Source: an uncultured Spirochaetia bacterium (lineage in GTDB: Bacteria > Spirochaetota > UBA4802 > JAGODF01). Taken from it: a stretch of 15,720 nt of DNA. The translations under genes were made by a program, and so were the position numbers. Below, in pieces: positions 8,491-15,205 of the stretch (position 1 is the stretch's first letter; each line of letters begins with the position of its first letter). The notes beneath the pieces were generated by a model that was not told the origin of the DNA, searched no databases, and saw only the letters and a list, made by a program, of their open reading frames with translations. The DNA is taken from NCBI GenBank assembly GCA_937967705.1, contig CALCJG010000366.1:1-15720 (forward strand). Reading direction: 5' to 3'.

Positions 8491-8877
8491 TTATTCGCTT
8501 TCTGCGCTCAGCACATAGGCCTTGACCTTGACTTCTACGATTTTTTTCGCGGGGTCGTTGGTATGGACGAAAACCGTTTTAATGACCCGTCCCTTTCGGT
8601 AGCCTGTGTTGAAGCTGACTTCAATCTTTCCCGTGCCGCCGGCAGGGATTTCCTTCTCCGAGAGAAGGGCTCCGGTGCAGCCTCACCCCGCTTCCAACTT
8701 GCTGATGACGAGGGGCTCGGTTCCGGTGTTCCGGAACTCGAAAACGTGTTTCACGATGCTTCTCTGCTCAACCTTGCCGAAATCGTGGAGGGTCTTGACG
8801 AACTCAATGCGGGCTTCGGCAAACAATAGGCCCGAGGTAAGGAGCAGGATCACCGCTGACAGGGTTAACTTCTTCAT
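8491..8877 (-). CDS. Exported DUF1573 protein with in-frame UGA at the motif Cys (candidate selenoprotein)
   Basis: Read with TGA 8683-8685 as an amino acid, the frame encodes 128 residues. Residues 1-20 are a signal peptide (MKKLTLSAVILLLTSGLLFA), so the product is probably periplasmic. Residues 22-120 form a complete DUF1573 Ig-like domain: IEFVKTLHDFGKV, then FEFRNTGTEPLVISKLEAG, then residue 65 (UGA), G66, C67, T68, and after it EIPAGGTGKIEVSFNT, GRKG-like RKGRV and VFVHTNDPAKKIVEVKVKAY, ending at TAA 8491-8493. In the family the motif is Cys-Gly-Cys-Thr; here the first Cys codon is TGA. Both halves are intact, with no frameshift or decay, which favours selenocysteine (U65-G66-C67) over a pseudogene. 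The domain's role is unknown; a U-x-C pair suggests redox chemistry. The start 8877 is chosen for the signal peptide and the GGTGAT before it; upstream ATGs at 8883-8943 add no useful sequence. A nonsense mutation or sequencing error remains possible. Confidence 0.75.
8652..8668 (-). promoter_or_regulatory. Hairpin downstream of the TGA, candidate bacterial SECIS
   Basis: The minus strand has a perfect 7-bp stem CCTTCTC/GAGAAGG closing a 3-base TCG loop. The loop starts 21 bases after the TGA, a distance compatible with bacterial SECIS elements, which sit inside the coding sequence shortly after the UGA. The usual preference for G in the first two loop positions is not met unless the closing pair opens, so it is a plausible but not textbook element. 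Confidence 0.4.
8683..8685 (-). other. In-frame TGA, predicted selenocysteine codon
   Basis: The single TGA inside the DUF1573 frame, between GGG (Gly64) and GGC-TGC-ACC (Gly-Cys-Thr). It occupies the first Cys of the family motif. Cys codons TGC/TGT differ from TGA at one base, so one mutation could also explain it, but the conserved downstream frame argues for readthrough. Sec insertion would need selA, selB, selC and selD elsewhere in the genome; none is in this window. Confidence 0.65.
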
Positions 8878-8942
8878 CTGCATCACCATAACCATGTATT
8901 CCCGTGGGTATATGACATGTGCGTCGCCTGTGATCAAGAACA

Positions 8943-8968
8943 ATTTCCCCGGGCGGGGTAATTTTTCT
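8943..8968 (-). terminator. Possible weak terminator after the GGDEF-like gene
   Basis: Just after the stop at 8971 the minus strand can fold AATT-A-CCCCG/CGGGG-A-AATT with a very tight loop and an A-A mismatch. On the minus strand only a broken T-run follows; on the plus strand a TTTTT follows instead, but no plus-strand gene precedes it. Termination here is uncertain. Confidence 0.3.
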
Positions 8969-8970
8969 GT

Positions 8971-10518
8971 TTATATCGTCCTTATGCTGGCGTAATGGAT
9001 CTGGCTGCCCTCCAGGGTTCTGGCATAGGACATATACTCTTCTGCAGCCTCCAGGGTATCCCCTCTTCCCTCCATCCCTGCGGCGGATGCCGCTCCCATG
9101 GACGGCTGGAGTTCCAGGGTGAATCCCTTCTCAATCCGTATTTTGAGGCTGAGAAGCGCATCCCGGATGACCTCTCCCTGGGTCACGGCGGTATTGAGGT
9201 CCTTCTGGGGCATCAGGACGGCGAACAGGTCGTCATACTGGCATACGACGTCGTCCGCCTGCAGGTGTTCGAGGATTTTGCCGGCGATCGTTTTACTGAG
9301 GCTGTTCTGCTGTTCCTGTGTGAGTTCCATCTCCCTTTTCAGGGGGGAGATGAGGAGAACGGAGAAATCCGTACCGTTTTTAATATGGAGTTTCTTCTGC
9401 TCGTTATATTTCAGATGAAAGTAGGGTTTGCCGTAAAGCCCTGTTTCCTTGTTGACCACGACATCGTGCAGGAAGATGAATTCGCTCATGAAGGGGGCGA
9501 TCTTCTCCAGCTGGGCCTTGATCTCGTTCACTTCTGGACCGGTAAGGCCCGCGCTGCGGTAGAGGTTGATGCATCCGAGAAGGGCGTTCCGGTAGAGGAT
9601 GGGGATCATGACCCTGCGGCTCCCGTCCAGGATCAGGGTGGAGCCCTTCTTCAGTTCCCTTCCGATTTCATTGTCAAGCTGAAGTACGTCAAAGTCGTTG
9701 GCCTCTATTTTCAGAAAGACCTTTCCCTTAAGCTCGAAGCGTTTTTCCATCTTGACAGAGTCCCGGTTAGCCAGATAAAGGGCCAAAACCTCGGGGTCGT
9801 AGGACAGCTCCAGGGTGCGGAAGAGATCAAAGACGTAATCCCTGAGAGCCTCCGCGGCGAGATTGGTCACCTCGCGGGAAATCTTTTCCCCGGATTTGGG
9901 AACGGCCCTCTCCCTGCGGCCAATATCCACGATCTTTCCCTCCTCGGTTTCCTGTATCCTGCCTGTCCGGTAGAGGAGCAGGTAGATGGCTGTCGTGATC
10001 ATCAGGGCTATCAGCAGAATGAGGATGACCTCCAGGGTAAATTGTATGATGAGATTCCTGGTGAGTACGAAGGGGAATACCAGGAGTATCTGGCCGTCAG
10101 GAAGTCCTTTGATGAAGATGTAATGCTTTCTTTTATCGAAATAGCGAGCGAAGTAGGGTTTTTCCGGTCCGGGCTGCAGCCTGTTCTGTTCAAAGGAATA
10201 GATTACGGAATCGATGAATTCGCTGGAGGTCTTAAGCCTCTCCCGGTTCATTACGCGGTTGTTGCGGTCGGCCAGAGCAAGGAAGGTGATGGGGCCGAAT
10301 TCACCGCCCACCAGTTTCTGAAACCTGGCGAGATCCCTGTCCTGCAGGTTCTTGTTCTTTTCAAAATCCCTCATGAGTGAGGCTATTCTGTCCGCTCGGA
10401 CGTTCAGGCCGGCGACGTATTTTTCCTCCAGCATGCCCGGTCGGATCAGAATATAGATAAGCAGCAGCAGGATGCTGATGAAAAATCCCAGGATGACAAT
10501 TTTCTGTTTGGAACTCAT
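8971..10518 (-). CDS. Two-TM sensor with GAF-like region and degenerate GGDEF domain
   Basis: A 515-residue membrane protein: TM1 at about residues 7-26, an extracytoplasmic sensor region 27-155, TM2 at 156-183, a basic linker, a GAF-like region about 220-350 and a diguanylate-cyclase-like domain about 352-512. The domain entry NKETGLYGKPYF matches the usual D-x-L-T-G-L-x-N-R-x-x-F. The signature GGDEF is replaced by Y428-D429-D430-L431-F432 (QYDDLFAVLMP against RYGGDEFAVLLP), so both glycines and the catalytic Glu are lost. It is therefore probably not an active cyclase; it may bind GTP or c-di-GMP or act by protein contact. No EAL domain is present. ATG 10518 is the only start before an in-frame TAA; a better Shine-Dalgarno (AAAGGAG) lies 16 bases upstream and serves a tiny overlapping frame. 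It follows the hybrid kinase by 77 bases, so it may share its transcript and pathway. Confidence 0.8.
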   Translation of the reverse strand: MSSKQKIVILGFFISILLLLIYILIRPGMLEEKYVAGLNVRADRIASLMRDFEKNKNLQDRDLARFQKLVGGEFGPITFLALADRNNRVMNRERLKTSSEFIDSVIYSFEQNRLQPGPEKPYFARYFDKRKHYIFIKGLPDGQILLVFPFVLTRNLIIQFTLEVILILLIALMITTAIYLLLYRTGRIQETEEGKIVDIGRRERAVPKSGEKISREVTNLAAEALRDYVFDLFRTLELSYDPEVLALYLANRDSVKMEKRFELKGKVFLKIEANDFDVLQLDNEIGRELKKGSTLILDGSRRVMIPILYRNALLGCINLYRSAGLTGPEVNEIKAQLEKIAPFMSEFIFLHDVVVNKETGLYGKPYFHLKYNEQKKLHIKNGTDFSVLLISPLKREMELTQEQQNSLSKTIAGKILEHLQADDVVCQYDDLFAVLMPQKDLNTAVTQGEVIRDALLSLKIRIEKGFTLELQPSMGAASAAGMEGRGDTLEAAEEYMSYARTLEGSQIHYASIRTI

Positions 10519-10595
10519 AAGGCTTTCACGAAGGCTCCTTTAGGGGATAGCGCTCATGGGGCTCTTTTTATTATCGAACGTTTGGGCGGGGCGGT

Positions 10596-13313
10596 TTAAT
10601 CTTTTGAGAGGATGACCTTGCTTAAAATGCGGCCCATATCGTCTATGTTGTAGGGTTTGGACAGCATCCCCCTGAATCCGTACTTCCTGAAATTAGCCAT
10701 CACCGGATCGTTGGAGTATCCGCTGGAGACGATGGCCTTTATATCGGGGTGTATCCTGATGAGCTTCTGGAGGCACTCGCGGCCGCCCATCCCCCCCCGG
10801 ATGGTCAGATCCATGATGACAGCGTCATAGGATCTTCCTTCCCGGTGGTTTTTCATGTATGCCTCCATCGCCTCTTCGCCGTTGCGGGCGAATTCAACGC
10901 TGTAACCCAGATGTTTCAGGAAACTGCCCGCCACCGTGAGGATGTTCTCATCATCGTCCATGACCAGAACGGTGCCCTTGGTTTCATGGGATTCTGCGCT
11001 GGTGCTCTCTTCCTCCCTAGGAGGCGTTTTGGCGGCGGGGAGATACAGGGCAAAAAGGGTCCCCTCTCCCGGTTTGGACTCGACGGTGATGTGACCGCCG
11101 TGCTTTTTGATGATGGAAAAACTTGTGGCCAGTCCCAGTCCCAGCCCTCTGGGTTTGGTGGTGAAATAGGGATCGAAAATATTCTTGATAATGTCCTCTG
11201 ATATGCCGGAGCCGTGATCCTTAATGGATATCATCACATAACGGTCCGTGCCGCCGGGAATGTCCCTCCGTACGGCCGGGGGGATGGAATCCAGCGGCAT
11301 ATTCCCCGCCCTGACCGTGATTTTTCCCCTCTCCGGCATGGACTGCTGGGCGTTGAGGAGGAGGTTGCTGATCACCTGTCCCATCTGTCCCTCATCCGCC
11401 TCGATGGGCCAGAGGTCGTCTGCAACGAGTATATCATAGCTGACGTCGGTGCCGCTCAGCGTAAAACTGCTGGTCCGGTGGAGCAGATCAGATGTGTTCA
11501 GGGCCCTCTTGACCGGGGTTCCTCCCCGGGAGAAGGTGAGCAGCTGCTGCGTCAGCTCTGTGGCCCGGGCAAAGGACTTTTCCGCCTCCGACAGGCGGTT
11601 GTAGATCTTGTCGTCGGGATTGGCGAACATCTTGGCCAGGGATATGTTGCCCATGATGGCTGTAAGGATATTATTGAAGTCATGCGCTATCCCCCCCGCC
11701 AGTATGCCGATGGATTCCAGCTTCTGCGCCTTGAACATTCCCTCCTCGATCCGCTTCTTCTCGGTGATGTCCCGGAAGATGATGATGTAGCCGATGTTGT
11801 TGTCCTCTGTGTCCCGGATGGCGGCGGCGCTGTATTCGATCAGTTTCTCATCACCCTTCCGGTCTCTGAGTATAATATCGTCCAGAAACTCCATCGGGGC
11901 GTATTGCCCGTTGATGTCCGTGAGGGGATGAAGGGGGACATCCCTGATTTGAACGCTTGCAATGGAAAAAACCCTGTCCAGCGGCATGCCGAAGGCATCC
12001 TTTTCGCCGAAGCCCGTGATCCTCTCGGCGGCCGGATTGAGGAGGAGCACCTTCTCCTCCGCGTCTGTGGTTATGACGCCGTCGGCTATGGAGCGCAGGG
12101 TGATGGACAGCCTCTCCATTTCCCGCAGCAGGTCCTCCCGGGCCTGCCGGTATCCGGTATGGTCTATGGCGATCTCGAACCGGACGTCCCGGCCGTCCGG
12201 CCATTTGATCAGCCGGTCGAAGATCAGATAATGCCGTTTCATGCCGCTGTTGTAGTGCTCCCACTGATGCACCTGGTAATTGTTATGGAGTATGATTTCG
12301 TTGGTGCAGTAGGGACAGGGGGAATCCCTCCTGTGGAGGGCCTCGTAGCAGATGGAGCCGGACGGGTCCCGGCCTATGCGTTCCCGAAAGGTCTGGTTGG
12401 CAAAGAGTATCTCGTGATTATAGGGGTCGGCCACGTAAATCAGCTCGTTGATGCTGTTGAAGATCGTATAGAGCCGGGACCATTCCTCCCTGAGCTTCTC
12501 CTCGGCCTCCCGGAACCGGGTGATGTCATGGCCTGTGGCCACCAGGGCGGGCCTTCCCTCGAGGGTCAGCTCTATGGCAATGAAATCTCCCCATCGTACG
12601 CTGCCGTCCCTGGAAATGATCTGGAATACGGTATGGTCGCGGGAGCGGTCTCCGGCGAGGCGGCGTTCCACGCTCTCCTCTACCTGTTTTCGCTGGTCGG
12701 GATGGATGATCTCCGCAAGGGCCATGCCCTGAAGCTCCGTGCAGGTGTATCCGGTGTATTCTGACGTTACCGGATTGGCATAACGGATCCTGCCGTCCTG
12801 GATGAGGATTATGGAAGACGCCGTACTTTCCAGCAGGGCCTTCAGAATCACGTCAGCTTCATGAAAGGGGAGGGTGATGTCCTGGTTCGCCTTTTTCCTC
12901 ATCCGGAGCAGTAGTCCCTGGATGTGGGGATTATCCATCTCGTTAATTCCCGTGGTCAATACGGTTATGGGTTCCCCTCTTCGATTCAGGAGGCGCCATT
13001 CATGCGGCTCTGTATCCGCCTTTTTGTCTTGAAGCTCCTGGAGGAAACGCAGCACCCTGGGTCTGTCCATCTCATGTGCGAGCTGTTCCATGCGGGTATT
13101 GATGAGGTCGATGGGCTCTCTTTCGAGGAGATGTCCGAAGGAGGAGCTGGCATAGATCAGCTTCCCGCCCGGATCGATGACGATTACGCTTCCGTGCTTG
13201 CCGATGCCCAGGGCCTGTAATGTAGCCTGAGAGATATCCCCCGTAAGGGGATGGGGGGAGGTTCTTTTGGGGGATAACCCACCCCTGAGCTTATGGTTTC
13301 TCTTTTCTTTCAT
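10596..13313 (-). CDS. Soluble multi-PAS hybrid sensor histidine kinase with C-terminal receiver
   Basis: A 905-residue protein without membrane segments. Four PAS-like domains are visible at about residues 30-138 (diverged), 153-270 (LLESTASSIILIQDGRIRYA), 275-390 and 394-520 (SIADGVITTD..., GYIIIFRDITEKK). Then come HisKA (531-596, phosphoacceptor His544 in GGIAHDFNNIL), HATPase_c (about 640-760; N-box Asn650/Asn654, G1 at DHGSGIS 699-705, G2 GLGLGLA 723-729) and a receiver (780-900; acidic DDD 786-788, phosphoacceptor Asp835, Ser863/864, Lys886). All catalytic residues are present. PAS3 has Cys322 and a C-P-Y-C pair (333-336), common in one PAS subgroup. The receiver would pass phosphate to an unseen Hpt or regulator. 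Signal and output are unknown; it senses an internal cue since it is cytoplasmic. It is divergent from the flagellar genes. The start ATG 13313 has only a weak purine-rich leader. Confidence 0.93.
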   Translation of the reverse strand: MKEKRNHKLRGGLSPKRTSPHPLTGDISQATLQALGIGKHGSVIVIDPGGKLIYASSSFGHLLEREPIDLINTRMEQLAHEMDRPRVLRFLQELQDKKADTEPHEWRLLNRRGEPITVLTTGINEMDNPHIQGLLLRMRKKANQDITLPFHEADVILKALLESTASSIILIQDGRIRYANPVTSEYTGYTCTELQGMALAEIIHPDQRKQVEESVERRLAGDRSRDHTVFQIISRDGSVRWGDFIAIELTLEGRPALVATGHDITRFREAEEKLREEWSRLYTIFNSINELIYVADPYNHEILFANQTFRERIGRDPSGSICYEALHRRDSPCPYCTNEIILHNNYQVHQWEHYNSGMKRHYLIFDRLIKWPDGRDVRFEIAIDHTGYRQAREDLLREMERLSITLRSIADGVITTDAEEKVLLLNPAAERITGFGEKDAFGMPLDRVFSIASVQIRDVPLHPLTDINGQYAPMEFLDDIILRDRKGDEKLIEYSAAAIRDTEDNNIGYIIIFRDITEKKRIEEGMFKAQKLESIGILAGGIAHDFNNILTAIMGNISLAKMFANPDDKIYNRLSEAEKSFARATELTQQLLTFSRGGTPVKRALNTSDLLHRTSSFTLSGTDVSYDILVADDLWPIEADEGQMGQVISNLLLNAQQSMPERGKITVRAGNMPLDSIPPAVRRDIPGGTDRYVMISIKDHGSGISEDIIKNIFDPYFTTKPRGLGLGLATSFSIIKKHGGHITVESKPGEGTLFALYLPAAKTPPREEESTSAESHETKGTVLVMDDDENILTVAGSFLKHLGYSVEFARNGEEAMEAYMKNHREGRSYDAVIMDLTIRGGMGGRECLQKLIRIHPDIKAIVSSGYSNDPVMANFRKYGFRGMLSKPYNIDDMGRILSKVILSKD

Positions 13314-13396
13314 GCCCCGGTCTATTTATGGCTTTACAAGCGTTTTCAGGGAAAAAATCTTCAAAACCTGCGGATAAGTCGGAATCTTTCTATATC

Positions 13397-13405
13397 TGCT
13401 ATAAT
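13397..13405 (+). promoter_or_regulatory. Extended -10 promoter element upstream of flgB
   Basis: TGCTATAAT is a perfect extended -10 hexamer on the plus strand, but no -35 match stands 16-18 bases upstream. It would give a leader of about 225 bases to flgB. It overlaps the control region of the divergent kinase. Confidence 0.35.
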
Positions 13406-13425
13406 ATTAATAACTAATAAGAATT

Positions 13426-13455
13426 ATTACAAGATTAATAATAAAAAGTCATCAA
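13426..13455 (-). promoter_or_regulatory. Candidate promoter for the hybrid kinase
   Basis: On the minus strand TTGATG (13455-13450) and TGTAAT (13431-13426) lie 18 bases apart. The -10 matches consensus at five of six positions and the -35 at four. The AT-rich setting raises the chance of false matches. The implied leader is about 105 bases. Confidence 0.35.
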
Positions 13456-13531
13456 AATTCAAATAGTGAAAGCAGATTGAAGATACCCCCCGCCAACAGC
13501 GCCCTTCGTACGCCCTGCGGATCTGTCGCCG

Positions 13532-13557
13532 TAAATAATTATTCTTATGTCGCATAA
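13532..13557 (+). promoter_or_regulatory. Weak sigma28-like motif before flgB
   Basis: TAAA at 13532-13535 is followed 14 bases later by TCGCATAA (13550-13557), five of eight matches to the flagellar sigma28 -10 (GCCGATAA). Position, about 80 bases before flgB, is sensible, but spacing and match are imperfect. Confidence 0.25.
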
Positions 13558-13638
13558 AAAAAATCTCATGCTTTTTTTCATTATACCGATCTAATAACTA
13601 AGGAAACCCAGGTAAAGGCACGGAGAGGAAGTACGACT

Positions 13639-14067
13639 ATGTTTGAAAACACCGGAATGGGGCGGCTCAACTATCTTCTGGAAAAAACCATGGATGTTGA
13701 GAGCCTGCGGAAGAAGGTCATCGCCAACAACATCGCCAACGTGGACGTTCCGCATTTCAAGAGGAGCGAGGTAAACTTCGAGAGCGAACTGCAGAGGGTC
13801 ATAAGGGAGAATGAGAACAGGGATAACCGATGTCAGGCCCTCATGACTGATCAGAGGCATATCCCCTTCTATCTGGACCGGGACATCCGGTCGGTAAACT
13901 CCCGGGTAAATCTCGATTACAATACGACATACAGGAATGACGGCAATAATGTGGATATCGAAAAGGAGATGGTGGATGCGGCCAAGAATCAGATGCGCTA
14001 TAACGCCCTGGTGACCAGCATTAGCCACAACTTCCGTCTCCTGAAATCGGCCATGAGGACCGAATAA
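13639..14067 (+). CDS. flgB: Flagellar basal-body rod protein FlgB
   Basis: A 142-residue proximal rod protein of the flagellum, which in spirochetes is periplasmic. It shows the rod-family N-terminal signature (VIANNIANVDVPHFKRSEVNFE, residues 27-48) with heptad-like hydrophobic helices at both ends (15-35 and 105-140, VDIEKEMVDAAKNQMRYNAL), which assemble with other rod subunits. Length is typical (about 130-140). It has no signal peptide, as expected for a protein exported by the flagellar type III system. The ATG at 13639 is preceded by GAGAGGAAG. It begins the plus-strand flagellar set and is followed by flgC after 13 bases. Confidence 0.96.
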   Translation: MFENTGMGRLNYLLEKTMDVESLRKKVIANNIANVDVPHFKRSEVNFESELQRVIRENENRDNRCQALMTDQRHIPFYLDRDIRSVNSRVNLDYNTTYRNDGNNVDIEKEMVDAAKNQMRYNALVTSISHNFRLLKSAMRTE

Positions 14068-14080
14068 AGAGGTGATTTAG

Positions 14081-14545
14081 ATGGGCATGTTTGACAGCTT
14101 CAATATAGCGTCCTCGGGACTCTCGGCGCAGCGCCTCCGGATGGATGTCATCAGCAACAATGTGGCCAATGCTGTAACCACCCGCACGCCCGATGGGGGA
14201 CCTTACAAACGGCGGAGGGTGATATTCGCTCCCGTAAATATACGGCCGCAGTACAAATCGCCCCTGGTGCCGGGAAGGATAGAACATGGAGACGGAAAGG
14301 GCGTACGGGTGGTCAAGATAGAGGAGGACAAATCCCCCTTCCGGCTGGTCTATGACCCAGATCATCCCGATGCCATCAAGATCGGACCCAAGAAGGGATA
14401 CGTGGAGATGCCCAACGTGAACGTGGTTACCGAGATGACGGATCTGATCTCGGCTTCCCGGGCGTACGAGGCCAATGTCATGATGATCAATAACGATAAA
14501 ACGATGTTTAGCAAAGCCCTCGAAATCGGGCGCATCACCGCTTAA
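14081..14545 (+). CDS. flgC: Flagellar basal-body rod protein FlgC
   Basis: A 154-residue proximal rod subunit that packs on FlgB, FlgF and FliE in the rod. The N-terminus SGLSAQRLRMDVISNNVANA (12-31) is the rod-protein signature, and the C-terminus has the FlgC hallmark MPNVNVVTEMTDLISASRAYEAN (about 109-131). The central GKGVRVVKIEEDKSPFRLVYDPDHPDA is close to what I recall of spirochetal FlgC. Length is normal. The ATG at 14081 follows GAGGTGA with a good gap. It lies 13 bases after flgB and 18 before a small ORF, in one operon. Confidence 0.97.
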   Translation: MGMFDSFNIASSGLSAQRLRMDVISNNVANAVTTRTPDGGPYKRRRVIFAPVNIRPQYKSPLVPGRIEHGDGKGVRVVKIEEDKSPFRLVYDPDHPDAIKIGPKKGYVEMPNVNVVTEMTDLISASRAYEANVMMINNDKTMFSKALEIGRITA

Positions 14546-14563
14546 ATTAAAGGAGGTTGAGCG

Positions 14564-14728
14564 ATGAAGAATGAAACCCTGGGCAGGATGGAAAGATGCC
14601 TGACCCACGACCTTTCGTACAAGGATGTACTGAGGAAGGAAAAAGGAGTCAAGGAGTTCCAGAGCGATACGCCCCGGATGAAAGACGGGGAGTGTCACAA
14701 CAACGAGCGATACAGGAGCATAGCATGA
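14564..14728 (+). CDS. Small unknown ORF between flgC and fliE
   Basis: A 54-residue product (MKNETLGRMERCLTHDLSYK..., ending ...CHNNERYRSIA). It is too short for standard cutoffs but looks real: a consensus Shine-Dalgarno AGGAGG (14551-14556) stands 7 bases before the ATG, and its TGA (14726-14728) overlaps the fliE ATG (14725) in the classic ATGA arrangement, so it would be translationally coupled to fliE. The protein is highly charged (Lys, Arg, Glu, Asp), has two Cys (12, 44) and no membrane segment. I recognise no family. It could be a small flagellar accessory protein or only a coupling leader for fliE. The overlapping +1 frame upstream of fliE is not a better choice, since it has no Shine-Dalgarno of its own. 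Confidence 0.65.
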   Translation: MKNETLGRMERCLTHDLSYKDVLRKEKGVKEFQSDTPRMKDGECHNNERYRSIA

Positions 14729-15054
14729 ATCCGATCAACACATCCGGCTATCCGGGCCTTGATGTCAAACTGACGCAGATGAATCCCCGGCATTTTTCCG
14801 AGGCACCTCGGCCGGATGCCAGTGATAATGTTGCCGGCTCCTTTTCTGACGCTCTTTTCAAGGCTCTGGGGAAGGTGAACGACATGCAGGCTGACGCGGA
14901 GGATCTGAATGCGAAGATGATTCATGATCCGGAATCGGTCAATGTGCATACGGTGATGATCGCCATGCAGAAGGCCGAAATGGCTCTGACCTTCACCCGT
15001 ACAATCCGTGACGAGGCCATTAAGACCTACCGTGAACTCATGAACCTCAGATAG
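14725..15054 (+). CDS. fliE: Flagellar hook-basal body complex protein FliE
   Basis: A 109-residue protein that joins the MS ring (FliF) to the proximal rod and is an early substrate of the flagellar export gate. The C-terminal two thirds match the family: SFSDALFKALGKVNDMQADAE (39-59) and HTVMIAMQKAEMALTFTRTIRDEAIKTYRELM (75-106), with the usual amphipathic helices. Size is normal. I start at 14725 because it is preceded by AGGAG (8-base gap) and begins in the expected place; a longer frame back to 14596 would add 43 residues that overlap the small ORF and look unlike FliE. It is followed by a hairpin and the 260-base gap before fliF. Confidence 0.95.
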   Translation: MNPINTSGYPGLDVKLTQMNPRHFSEAPRPDASDNVAGSFSDALFKALGKVNDMQADAEDLNAKMIHDPESVNVHTVMIAMQKAEMALTFTRTIRDEAIKTYRELMNLR

Positions 15055-15085
15055 CCTCCGTTCCCGTAATCTGCAACGGATCGAA

Positions 15086-15114
15086 AGTCTCCCGGGCTCT
15101 TGGCCCGGGAGACT
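15086..15114 (+). terminator. Strong hairpin after fliE (no U-tract)
   Basis: A perfect 12-bp inverted repeat, AGTCTCCCGGGC and GCCCGGGAGACT, with a TCTTG loop, starts 32 bases after the fliE stop. No run of T follows (GATGCCGCC), so it is not a standard intrinsic terminator. It may protect the 3' end of the flgBC-fliE message, or pause or process it. Confidence 0.5.
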
Positions 15115-15176
15115 GATGCCGCCAAAGGAAGAGGGATTCTATTGTTTAAAAATTTGTCTCAAAAATAAAAAATATG

Positions 15177-15205
15177 TTTACATTTTTTTTTGTTGCTGGC
15201 ATAAT
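15177..15205 (+). promoter_or_regulatory. Sigma70-type promoter for fliF
   Basis: TTTACA (15177-15182) and CATAAT (15200-15205) are separated by exactly 17 bases, each one mismatch from consensus, and TGG stands directly before CATAAT as an extended -10. An AT-rich tract lies just upstream. Predicted start is near 15212, giving a leader of about 100 bases to the fliF ATG at 15315. Confidence 0.65.

Larger units (their letters stand above)
13314..13638. other. Divergent AT-rich control region between kinase and flgB
   Basis: A 325-base gap with no plausible gene. The centre (13400-13460) is strongly AT-rich and holds the candidate promoters listed separately. An 11/12 inverted repeat pairs 13417-13428 (ATAAGAATTATT) with 13537-13548 (AATTATTCTTAT), arms 108 bases apart; in such AT-rich DNA this may be chance. 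A GC-rich block, 13485-13531, sits between them. Confidence 0.5.

Noticed and set aside
8491..8877. UGA reassigned to an amino acid across the genome instead of selenocysteine
   Set aside because: Several genes here end at TGA (4120, 3571, 14726) and Trp is encoded by TGG throughout, so UGA works as a normal stop.
8683..8943. Separate 86-codon ORF ending at the TGA, as the complete gene
   Set aside because: It holds only the signal peptide and half of a DUF1573 domain. The other half continues in the same frame after the TGA, and the first 22 codons do not look like part of the protein.
8995..10380. Long plus-strand open frame (461 codons) opposite the GGDEF-like gene
   Set aside because: The minus-strand product has TM segments and recognisable domains; the plus frame has none and lacks a ribosome site.
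11214..12764. Long plus-strand open frame (516 codons) opposite the hybrid kinase
   Set aside because: It is antisense to a gene with full HisKA, HATPase and receiver motifs; its product shows no recognisable motif. It is a shadow of codon bias on the other strand.
14596..15054. A longer FliE starting at 14596
   Set aside because: The extra 43 residues lie in the shadow frame of the small ORF, which has the stronger ribosome site, and they do not look like FliE. AGGAG precedes the ATG at 14725.
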